6,604 nucleotides of DNA from Microbacterium sp. (GTDB taxonomy: Bacteria > Actinomycetota > Actinomycetes > Actinomycetales > Microbacteriaceae). The stretch covers positions 1 through 6,604 of the forward strand of contig NZ_QFPF01000153.1 of NCBI RefSeq assembly GCF_003248605.1, written 5' to 3'. A program made the position numbers and the translations under genes. The notes beneath the pieces are model-generated. The model worked only from the letters and a program-made list of their open reading frames with translations, was not told where the DNA came from and did no database searches. Position 1 is the stretch's first letter, and every line of letters starts with the position of its first letter. Positions 1 to 5,312 of the stretch are shown one piece after another.

Positions 1-44
1 AGCGGGCTGGGGGAGAGCAGGGGATTGGCGGACACGTCGGACAT
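1..44 (-). CDS. Start of a probable M3-family peptidyl-dipeptidase (Dcp-like), truncated by the window edge
   Basis: The minus strand reads from an ATG at 44-42 into MSDVSANPLLSPSP and then runs off the window. Only 14 full codons are visible. The 'NPLLSPSP' run resembles the N-terminus of M3 metallopeptidases of the oligopeptidase A/Dcp type, where Asn-Pro-(Leu/Phe)-Leu begins the helical domain a few residues after the start. These enzymes are cytosolic zinc peptidases that degrade short peptides. The catalytic HEXXH would lie far outside the window, so the family call is recognition of a short N-terminus and not proof. A -10-like TACGCT ends six bases before the ATG, so the transcript may be leaderless. 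No Shine-Dalgarno is visible. The gene is divergent from the repressor at 167. Confidence 0.5.
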   Translation of the reverse strand, partial: MSDVSANPLLSPSP

Positions 45-80
45 CCGACCAGCGTAGCCGCGGCGGCACCCCGAGGTCCG
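45..80 (-). promoter_or_regulatory. Putative leaderless promoter of the divergent left-edge gene
   Basis: Read on the minus strand, CGGACC (80-75) is a poor -35 with three matches to TTGACA. It is followed by an 18-base spacer and TACGCT (56-51). Six bases then separate the -10 from the ATG at 44, which places the expected transcription start on or next to the start codon. This is inferred from hexamer spacing only. Confidence 0.35.
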
Positions 81-118
81 GGACGACGCAGAGCCAGGGA
101 CGTCCACGCAGTCACAAA

Positions 119-164
119 CGCAAACAATTGCTTGCAAAGGACCATTTGCAAAGATATGCTTGCG
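119..164 (+). promoter_or_regulatory. Promoter of the ArsR-like gene with overlapping TTGCAAAG operator repeats
   Basis: TTGCAA (132-137) and TATGCT (155-160) form a -35/-10 pair with a 17-base spacer, which predicts a transcription start near 167, the first base of the GTG codon. The octamer TTGCAAAG occurs twice, at 132-139 and 146-153. Its palindromic core TTGCAA is therefore repeated at a 14-base centre-to-centre distance. Further half-sites flank it: GCAA at 120-123, TTGC at 128-131 and TTGC at 160-163. The repeats cover the -35 and the spacer, as expected for an autorepressing winged-helix dimer. The region is also distinctly A/T-rich compared with its surroundings. Binding by the downstream protein is inference. 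Confidence 0.6.
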
Positions 165-166
165 TC

Positions 167-778
167 GTGGCAGATGAGCATCAGACAGCATCCGACCGGA
201 TCCCCCGGGACGCACGCGTGCTCGGGGTCGGCGCGTTGCGGGCGCTCGCCCACCCCCTGCGCATCCGCATCTACGATCTGCTCGCGGCCCACGGTCCGCA
301 GACGGCGAGTTCGCTGGCCGACCTCGTCGGGGAGTCCTCGGGCGTCACCAGCTACCATCTGCGCGCGCTGGCCAAGCACGACCTCATCCGGGAGGTCGAG
401 GGTCTCGGCACCGCGCGCGAGCGCTGGTGGGAGCGCCCCCGCGGGGCGGTGTCGCTGTCGAATCCCGAGACGGCCAAGACACCGTCGGGACGCGCCGCCA
501 CCGAGATGGTGCTCGCCGAGTTCTACCGGCAGCGTCACGACGAGCTCATGACCTACATCGCGACCAGCATGAAGCAGGACCCCGACGAGTGGCCCGGAAC
601 CCTCCTCACCGCCAACGCCCGCCTCACCCGCGCCCAGGCCGACGAACTCGGCCGCAAGATCCAGATGCTCGTCAACGACACCCTCGACAAGCACCGCGGA
701 CAGATCGGCGAGGGGCTGCTGCCCTACGCGGTGCGGGCCGACGTCTTTCCCCTCATCGTGGGTGAGGTGCGCACGTGA
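167..778 (+). CDS. ArsR/HTH_20-family winged-helix transcriptional regulator
   Basis: This is a cytoplasmic DNA-binding repressor of about 203 residues. A winged-helix domain spans roughly residues 20-90: a 'LRALAHPLRIRIYDLL' helix typical of ArsR-like regulators, a positioning helix (TASSLADLVGES), and the recognition helix GVTSYHLRALAKHDLI at about 59-74. A wing containing 'GTARERWWE' follows. No CxC or other metal-binding cysteines are visible, so a metal sensor is unlikely. The C-terminal 110 residues look like a helical dimerisation or effector region seen in HTH_20 proteins. GTG at 167 is chosen because a well-spaced promoter puts the transcription start there. An upstream in-frame TTG at 128 lies inside the promoter, and GTG at 218 would be a shorter alternative. 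The stop overlaps the next gene by four bases (GTGA), implying co-translation. Relatives often control a neighbouring transporter, but none is present here, so the target is unknown. Confidence 0.85.
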   Translation: MADEHQTASDRIPRDARVLGVGALRALAHPLRIRIYDLLAAHGPQTASSLADLVGESSGVTSYHLRALAKHDLIREVEGLGTARERWWERPRGAVSLSNPETAKTPSGRAATEMVLAEFYRQRHDELMTYIATSMKQDPDEWPGTLLTANARLTRAQADELGRKIQMLVNDTLDKHRGQIGEGLLPYAVRADVFPLIVGEVRT

Positions 779-1005
779 CCGCACTCGCGGGCGCGCGGAC
801 GACGATCGCCGGCATCCGCCCGACTCTCCTCGAGCGCGGGATGCTGTCGCTTGCCACCGCGCTCGAGAACAGGGTCGCCCGTAGGCTCGAGCGTCGCGCC
901 GACGCGGGGTCGCACCGCGGCCGACGGATCGATCACGCCCGGGTCGCGGACGCGCAGGAACGCTGCGTCGTGCGTGCCCACGCGCTCGGTGTGCTGCGCG
1001 CCTGA
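775..1005 (+). CDS. Small basic protein of unknown function, coupled to the ArsR-like gene
   Basis: This 76-residue protein begins at GTG 775 inside the GTGA overlap with the repressor stop, an arrangement typical of translational coupling. A weak GGTGAGGTG purine stretch lies just upstream. The sequence is very rich in arginine (for example ENRVARRLERRAD) with scattered alanine and leucine. It is probably helical, with no signal peptide, clear membrane segment or recognisable catalytic motif. It has a single cysteine near the C-terminus. I do not recognise the family. The four-base overlap and the very close convergent junction with the next minus-strand gene (stops at 1005 and 1007) both argue that the frame is real. 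Its role is unknown; a partner or modulator of the repressor is only a guess from the overlap. Confidence 0.6.
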   Translation: MTALAGARTTIAGIRPTLLERGMLSLATALENRVARRLERRADAGSHRGRRIDHARVADAQERCVVRAHALGVLRA

Positions 1006-1006
1006 C

Positions 1007-1249
1007 TCAGGCGAATTCGTCACCGGCGTCGTGGCGGACGACGACCTCGCCGTCGCGGTCGATCGTCACGATGACCCCGGTGTCGAGCTCGGCGACGGGG
1101 CGCCCTTCGAGCCACGTGAGCGTCCACCGCGGGGCGGGTGCACCCTCACTCAGTGACAGTTGCTCGACGTCGCGGATCGCTCCGTGCAGCGCCTGCGGCA
1201 CCGCCACAGGCGGGACCTCACCGGCGCTCCAGCGTGTTCCCAGTTGCAT
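1007..1249 (-). CDS. Small acidic protein of unknown function, translationally coupled to valS
   Basis: This 80-residue protein starts at ATG 1249-1247, whose A is also the last base of the valS TGA stop (TGATG junction). A strong GAGGAGG ribosome-binding sequence lies inside the last codons of valS, about ten bases upstream. The second half alternates hydrophobic and polar residues (RWTLTWLEGR, GVIVTIDRDGEVVVRHD), suggesting a small beta-rich domain with an acidic tail (DAGDEFA). No cysteine, catalytic motif, signal or membrane segment is seen. I do not recognise the family. The longer open frame that extends upstream into valS (to 1555) is a shadow of valS, so the start at 1249 is preferred. 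Its position makes co-expression with ValS almost certain, but functional involvement in tRNA charging is not shown. Confidence 0.72.
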   Translation of the reverse strand: MQLGTRWSAGEVPPVAVPQALHGAIRDVEQLSLSEGAPAPRWTLTWLEGRPVAELDTGVIVTIDRDGEVVVRHDAGDEFA

Positions 1250-3822
1250 CAGGCCGAGACCTCCTCGAACTCGATGGCCGCGACCGCCGTGGTCTCGGCC
1301 TCTGTGAAATCGATGCGGGCGATGCGGCCGACGGCGCGCAGGTCGCCCTCCGCGAGGCGGAGGCGCTCGATGTTCTCGGCCGTCGCCGCGATCGTCGCCC
1401 GGGCGACGGGGGTCTTCTGCGAGACCTTCGCCTCGGTCTTCGCGCGGCGGATGCCGATCAGTGCCTCGCCGGTCGCCGTCAGCACCGCGGGGTCTCCGGG
1501 CCGTGCACCGGGCGTCGGCCAGGGGCTCGTGTGCACCGAGTCCGCGTGGAACCACGACCAGGACTCCTCGGCCGCGAACACGAGCACCGGGGCGAGCAGG
1601 CGCAGCAGTGTCTCGAGGGCGGTGCGCAGAGCGAGGGCGGCAGAGGCCTGTCCGTCGTTGCCGCCGTCGTAGGCGCGCTCCTTGACCAGTTCGAGATAGT
1701 CGTCGCAGAACGTCCAGAAGAACGACTCGGTGACTTCGAGTGCGCGGGCGTGGTCATATGCCTCGAACGCCTTCGTCGCCTGTGTGATGACCTCGTCGAG
1801 GGTCGCGAGCATCGACGCGTCCAGTGCCTCGGTGATCTCGGCACCCTCCGGCACGGGGAACGAGAGCACGAACTTCGCCGCGTTCAGCACCTTGATGGCA
1901 AGACGCCGTCCGATCTTGATCTGCGTGGGGTTCTGCGGGTCGAAGGCGGCGTCGGTGCCCAAGCGGCTCGAGGCCGCCCAGTAGCGCACGGCGTCCGAGC
2001 CGTGCTGGGCGAGGATGTCGGCGGGGGTGACCACGTTGCCCTTGGACTTCGACATCTTCTTGCGGTCGGGGTCGACGATGAAGCCGCTGATGGCAGCATC
2101 CGTCCAGGGCGCGCGGTCGTCCTCGAGCGCACTGCGCAGCATCGTGGAGAACAGCCAAGTGCGGATGATGTCCTGGCCCTGCGGGCGCAGATCGAAGGGG
2201 GCGACCAGGCTCCAGAGGTCCTCGTCGCGTCGCCAGCCGCCCGCGAGCTGTGGCGTGAGGCTCGACGTCGCCCAGGTGTCGAAGACATCGGTCTCGGCGT
2301 CGAATCCGCCGGCCACGCCCCGCTGTTCGGCGGTGTAACCGGCGGGGACGTCACTGGTGGGATCGATCGGGAGGGCACCGGCATCCGGGGTCAGCACGCG
2401 CGAGTAGTCGCGCTCGCCGTTCTCATCCAGCGCGTACCAGACGGGGATCGGCACTCCGAAGAAGCGCTGGCGAGACACGAGCCAGTCCCCGGTGAGGCCG
2501 CCCACCCAGTTCTCGTACCGGACGCGCATGAAGTCGGGATGCCACGCCACCTCCTGGCCGAGCGAGATCAGTCGCTCGCGCAGCTGCTCGTCCCGCGCGC
2601 CGTTGCGGATGTACCACTGGCGGGTCGAGACGATCTCGAGCGGCCGGTCCCCCTTCTCGAAGAACTTCACGGCGTGCGTGAACGGCTTCGGATCACCGAC
2701 CATCTCGCCGGACTCGGCGAGCAGCTCGACGATGCGCTTCTTGGCGCTGAACACGGTCTTGCCGGCGATCTCCGCGTAGGCGCTGCGTGCAGCATCCGTC
2801 ACGAGCGCCTCGGGGGCGTCGGCCAGCACGCGCCCGTCGCGCCCGATGATCGTGCGATTGGGCAGGTCGAGCTCGCGCCACCAGATGATGTCGGTGACGT
2901 CGCCGAACGTGCAGATCATCGCGATGCCGGAGCCCTTGTCGATCTGCGCGAGCGGGTGCGCGAGCACGGGAACCTCGACGTCGAACAGCGGGGTACGGAC
3001 GGTCGTGCCGAACAGCGGCTGATAGCGCTCGTCGTCGGGATGGGCGACCAGGGCGACACAGGCCGCGAGCAGCTCGGGGCGCGTCGTCTCGATGTGCACA
3101 TCGCCGCTGCCGTCGGTCTTGTGGAAGGCGAGGCGGTGGTAGGCGGCCGGCTGGTCACGGTCCTCGAGCTCGGCCTGCGCGATCGCGGAGCGGAAGTCGA
3201 CGTCCCACAGCGTCGGCGCGAGCGCCTGATACGCCTCCCCGCGCTCGATGTTGTGGAGGAAGGCGAGCTGGCTCGTGCGGATCGTCTCGTCGCTGATGGT
3301 GCGGTAGGTCTGGGTCCAGTCGACGCTCAGCCCGAGGTCGCGCCAGAGCGCCTCGAAGTGCTTCTCGTCTTCGACGGTGAGCTTCTCGCACAACTCGATG
3401 AAGTTGCGTCGGCTGATGGGCCGCTGGTCGGCTGCCTTGCTGCTCTTGTTGTCTCCGCCTTCGAAGGGCGGAGTGAACTCGGGGTCGTACGGCAGGGTCG
3501 GGTCGCAGCGCACGCCGTAGTAGTTCTGCACACGGCGCTCGGTGGGCAGTCCGTTGTCGTCCCAGCCCATCGGGTAGAACACCGTCTTGCCGCGCATGCG
3601 CTCGAAACGCACCTTGACGTCCGTGTGCGTGTAGCTGAACACATGGCCGATGTGGAGGCTGCCCGACGCCGTCGGCGGGGGAGTGTCGACGCTGTAGACG
3701 CCTTCGCGACCGGATGCCGCGGCCGCTGCACGATCGAAGAGATAGGTGCCTGCGGCATCCCATGCGCTGTCCCACTTGTGCTCGAGGCCCTCGAGGGCGG
3801 GCTTGTCGGGAATCTCGGCCAT
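1249..3822 (-). CDS. valS: Valine--tRNA ligase, archaeal-like (type 2) lineage
   Basis: This cytoplasmic class Ia synthetase charges tRNA-Val with valine using ATP and edits threonyl mischarging. The 857-residue protein carries HIGH at residues 57-60, the CP1 editing-domain segment ETTRPELL at about 245-252, DIIRTW at 551-556 and KMSKS at 589-593 (followed by KGN). An anticodon-binding helical domain covers about 640-760. The segment after HIGH reads MGWDDNGLPTERRVQN (85-100), characteristic of archaeal and Rickettsia-type ValS, and not the TDHAGIATQ form of E. coli-type enzymes. The start is supported by AGGAG (3833-3829) six bases upstream of ATG 3822. The stop overlaps the start of the small downstream gene. 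No T-box or attenuator is visible before valS. A plus-strand open frame of more than 1,000 codons opposite it is a composition artefact. Confidence 0.97.
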   Translation of the reverse strand: MAEIPDKPALEGLEHKWDSAWDAAGTYLFDRAAAAASGREGVYSVDTPPPTASGSLHIGHVFSYTHTDVKVRFERMRGKTVFYPMGWDDNGLPTERRVQNYYGVRCDPTLPYDPEFTPPFEGGDNKSSKAADQRPISRRNFIELCEKLTVEDEKHFEALWRDLGLSVDWTQTYRTISDETIRTSQLAFLHNIERGEAYQALAPTLWDVDFRSAIAQAELEDRDQPAAYHRLAFHKTDGSGDVHIETTRPELLAACVALVAHPDDERYQPLFGTTVRTPLFDVEVPVLAHPLAQIDKGSGIAMICTFGDVTDIIWWRELDLPNRTIIGRDGRVLADAPEALVTDAARSAYAEIAGKTVFSAKKRIVELLAESGEMVGDPKPFTHAVKFFEKGDRPLEIVSTRQWYIRNGARDEQLRERLISLGQEVAWHPDFMRVRYENWVGGLTGDWLVSRQRFFGVPIPVWYALDENGERDYSRVLTPDAGALPIDPTSDVPAGYTAEQRGVAGGFDAETDVFDTWATSSLTPQLAGGWRRDEDLWSLVAPFDLRPQGQDIIRTWLFSTMLRSALEDDRAPWTDAAISGFIVDPDRKKMSKSKGNVVTPADILAQHGSDAVRYWAASSRLGTDAAFDPQNPTQIKIGRRLAIKVLNAAKFVLSFPVPEGAEITEALDASMLATLDEVITQATKAFEAYDHARALEVTESFFWTFCDDYLELVKERAYDGGNDGQASAALALRTALETLLRLLAPVLVFAAEESWSWFHADSVHTSPWPTPGARPGDPAVLTATGEALIGIRRAKTEAKVSQKTPVARATIAATAENIERLRLAEGDLRAVGRIARIDFTEAETTAVAAIEFEEVSA

Positions 3823-3828
3823 GGGTGT

Positions 3829-3833
3829 CTCCT
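3829..3833 (-). promoter_or_regulatory. Ribosome-binding site of valS
   Basis: The minus strand reads AGGAG followed by six bases (ACACCC) and then ATG GCC. This is good complementarity and ideal spacing, and it decides the valS start. Confidence 0.85.
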
Positions 3834-3882
3834 CGATATGTGCGGCACGGTGTGTGCGTGCCTGAGTGTGGGATGCGCCTCG

Positions 3883-3888
3883 AGTTTA
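3883..3888 (-). promoter_or_regulatory. Probable -10 of the valS promoter
   Basis: TAAACT on the minus strand, in the context GATAAACT, stands out in an otherwise G+C-rich stretch. It would give a 5' untranslated leader of about 50-55 bases. The matching -35 position (about 3906-3911, TGCCGG) is poor, so either an activator or a weak -35 would be needed. Confidence 0.45.
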
Positions 3889-3934
3889 TCGCGCGGGGTG
3901 GGCCCCCGGCATCCGGTCTCCGATCAGCCTCGAT

Positions 3935-3951
3935 CCCGCCCCGCCCCGCCC
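3935..3951 (-). other. G-quadruplex-type G-tract upstream of valS
   Basis: The minus strand reads GGGCGGGGCGGGGCGGG: four runs of three or four guanines separated by single cytosines. This is the motif for a very stable parallel quadruplex. On the plus strand it contains three tandem CCGCC units (3936-3950). It lies about 50 bases upstream of the probable valS -10, so it would act at the DNA level if at all. Confidence 0.6.
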
Positions 3952-3952
3952 G

Positions 3953-3972
3953 GTCCTGCCCCGTCCTGCCCC
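3953..3972 (+). repeat. Perfect tandem duplication of GTCCTGCCCC
   Basis: Two identical 10-base units lie head to tail at 3953-3962 and 3963-3972, directly next to the CCGCC repeats. On the minus strand they add two further GGGG runs to the quadruplex-prone tract. The array is short and may vary between strains by slippage. Confidence 0.8.
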
Positions 3973-3977
3973 GTATG

Positions 3978-4043
3978 GGAGGAGATCCCCGTTGCGGAGG
4001 ATGCTTTGCGCCGATTCCATCCTCCGAACGCGAGATCTCCTCC
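3978..4043. repeat. Long inverted repeat (23 paired bases) between the valS and nuclease genes
   Basis: GGAGGAGATC (3978-3987) pairs perfectly with GATCTCCTCC (4034-4043). Inside it CGTT (3990-3993) pairs with AACG (4027-4030), and CGGAGGATG (3995-4003) pairs with CATCCTCCG (4018-4026). Only a 2x3 internal loop and one bulged G (3994) interrupt the stem. The loop is 14 bases (4004-4017). No T-run follows on either strand, so it does not look like an intrinsic terminator, and it lies between divergent genes where a terminator is not expected. The 3' arm can also form a competing hairpin, CTCCG-AAA-CGGAG (4040-4052). It could be a structured RNA, a protein-binding palindrome, or a remnant of a mobile palindromic repeat. 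Confidence 0.8.
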
Positions 4044-4062
4044 GAAACGGAGACCGGTGGTA

Positions 4063-4109
4063 CGAGCAGTGCCTCCTCCACAGCGCGAGGTGGCGGGAGA
4101 TCCTGCTCG
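4063..4109 (+). other. Second stem-loop of the intergenic array
   Basis: CGAGCAG (4063-4069) pairs with CTGCTCG (4103-4109). Inside it GCCTCCTC (4071-4078) pairs with GAGGTGGC (4087-4094) with one T-T mismatch, around an 8-base loop. GGAGATC at 4096-4102, unpaired here, is the complement of the 3' arm of the first inverted repeat, so an alternative long-range pairing is possible. Nothing indicates which strand is transcribed. Confidence 0.6.
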
Positions 4110-4111
4110 AA

Positions 4112-4148
4112 AGCGCCGCGACCACCCTGTGCGGTCCTGCGGGGCGCT
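4112..4148 (+). other. Third stem-loop of the intergenic array
   Basis: AGCGCC (4112-4117) pairs with GGCGCT (4143-4148), and inner GACC (4120-4123) pairs with GGTC (4133-4136) around a nine-base loop. It ends 52 bases before the ATG at 4201. It is weaker than the first two and could occur by chance in DNA of this composition. Confidence 0.45.
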
Positions 4149-4200
4149 CCAGACTCGGCGGGTGGGTGTGGCGGACCAGGTTCGAGCAAGCGGAGGCGTG

Positions 4201-4954
4201 ATGCGGGTGCGCACGCTGCGTGAGCTCGGCGTCAGCGATCACGTCCTGCGTCGCGCGCTGGGGTCGGGTCACATCGAGCGAGTGCGCCGGGGCTGGGTCG
4301 CGTCGCCCGGGGCGGATCCGATGCTGGTGGCCGCGGCGCGACGGGGAGTCGTGCTCACCTGCGTGACCGCTGCCCGAAGACTCGGGCTGTGGGTTCTGGA
4401 GGAGAGGCAGCCTCATGTCGCCGCGCCTCAGCATGCCGGGCGGATCGACATCCCGAGCGCGACGGTGCACTGGCACAGGCCTGTGGTCCCGAGGCATCCC
4501 GATGCGCTCGTCGATCCGATCGAAGCCGTCTGAGGCCGCGCTCGCGATCTGGGAATCGGCGCTGAACAAGCGCCTGCTCGAACCAGAAGTGCTGAGACGG
4601 ATGCCGCTACCCGCCGCCGCCCGCCAGCTTCTGGAACGGGCGAGCCCGTGGTCGGACTCCGGGCTCGAGACGTTCGTCGTGCCGCGCCTGCTATGGCTGC
4701 GCCTGCCGTTGCGGCGGCAGATCTGGATCGCCGGGCACCGCGTCGACCTGCTGATCGGGGACCGGCTGATGCTGCAGATCGATGGCGGGCACCATGTCGG
4801 GGCGCAGCGCGAGGAGGACATCGCACACGACGCGGCGCTGTGCCTGCTCGGGTACCACGTGATCCGGGTGGGTTATGCGCAGGTGATCGACCGTTGGCAC
4901 GAAGTGCAGGACCTGATCATGCGGGCGGTCGCCCAGCGACTGCACCTGGCGTGA
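4201..4954 (+). pseudogene. Frameshifted gene: AbiEi-like winged-helix domain plus DUF559/Vsr-like nuclease domain
   Basis: The first frame starts at ATG 4201, four bases after GGAGG, and codes 110 residues. LRELGVSDHVLRRALGSGHI and RRGWVASPGADP match an AbiEi-type winged-helix N-terminus. It stops at 4531-4533, just after DALVDPIEAV. The protein clearly continues one frame over from about 4530 (SEAALAIWESALNK) to the TGA at 4954. That part carries SGLETFV, HRVDLLIGD and LMLQIDGGHH, the spaced acidic residues of a PD-(D/E)XK fold as in DUF559 and Vsr-like proteins, and ends HEVQDLIMRAVAQRLHLA. As I recall them, relatives are single proteins of about 270-290 residues with roughly ten residues between DPIE-V and the EAALAIW region. 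A deletion of about 29 bases (length 2 mod 3) would explain both the missing residues and the frame change. ATG 4502 could allow reinitiation of a 150-residue nuclease fragment. The intact protein's function is unproven. Confidence 0.75.
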
Positions 4955-5300
4955 GAGAGTCACCCGCGATGTGGCCGTCGGCTTCCCACGTCGAACGCGA
5001 TGCGGCGAGCGCCGGGGCGAGGCGCTCGACCTGCACGGCACTGAGCGTCGTGCCTCGAGGGCCGCGGCATCCGTGAGCGACACCATTTCGAGTCCACGCA
5101 AACCCTCAGGCGAACGGGTGCTGTCGGCGACGGGGCATCCGTCGACGGTGCCGGCTCGCTCGCTGCGGCACCGGCCTACCGCGGCATCCGTGAGGCTCGT
5201 CTGCCCGGGATGCCACCTTAGCGGCCTCAGCCGGGCACTGCCGCCCCGCGGATCCTCCCGGATGTTGACCTCGCCGCCGGAACACGCGGGGCCCCGTCCC
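4955..5300. other. Intergenic stretch without a convincing gene; short repeats and hairpins
   Basis: No frame here combines a start, a ribosome-binding site and sensible protein sequence. It holds a 16-base exact direct repeat, CCGCGGCATCCGTGAG, at 5062-5077 and 5179-5194, with a third partial copy, GGCATCCGT, at 5134-5142. A hairpin pairs CGGTGCCG (5146-5153) with CGGCACCG (5166-5173). Another pairs GGCATCC (5183-5189) with GGATGCC (5208-5214). None is followed by a T-run. A short minus-strand stretch (5045 down to 4917) has coding-like third positions but no start or ribosome-binding site, and could be a gene remnant. Confidence 0.5.
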
Positions 5301-5308
5301 GTTAGACT
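5279..5308 (+). promoter_or_regulatory. Probable ileS promoter
   Basis: TAGACT (5303-5308) is a good actinobacterial -10. GGAACA (5279-5284), 18 bases upstream, is a weak -35 that matches TTGACA only in its last three positions. The predicted transcription start is near 5314-5316, so the T-box RNA would begin just before its first stem, as expected for leaders with an ultrashort Stem I. Confidence 0.5.
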
Positions 5309-5312
5309 GAGA

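Noticed and set aside
724..1023. Minus-strand 99-codon open frame opposite the small basic gene
   Set aside because: No ribosome-binding site or recognisable protein. It overlaps the better supported plus-strand gene almost entirely.
4056..4063. GGTGGTAC resembling the T-box core, upstream of the plus-strand nuclease gene
   Set aside because: The full core needs AGGGTGGTACCGCGG. Here it continues GAGCAG, no specifier stem or Stem III precedes it, and the downstream gene is not an amino-acid gene.
1138..4533. Plus-strand open frame of 1,131 codons opposite valS, running in frame into the first half of the nuclease gene
   Set aside because: It is a composition shadow of valS on the other strand. 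The protein is rich in V/R/L/A/E/G with no family character, and only its last 110 codons (from 4201) are a real gene.
4917..5045. Minus-strand stretch with coding-like third positions (reads SAVQVERLAPALAASRSTW)
   Set aside because: It has no start with a ribosome-binding site, an in-frame stop shortly upstream, and it ends inside the nuclease gene. At most it is a remnant, so it is not listed as a gene.
4691..5101. Minus-strand 136-codon open frame antisense to the nuclease 3' end
   Set aside because: Half of it is the reverse of the nuclease frame and the rest is arginine- and serine-rich with no family resemblance.
5146..5173. Hairpin CGGTGCCG/CGGCACCG as terminator of the nuclease gene
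   Set aside because: It has no T-run and lies nearly 200 bases after the stop, so it is kept only as part of the intergenic description.
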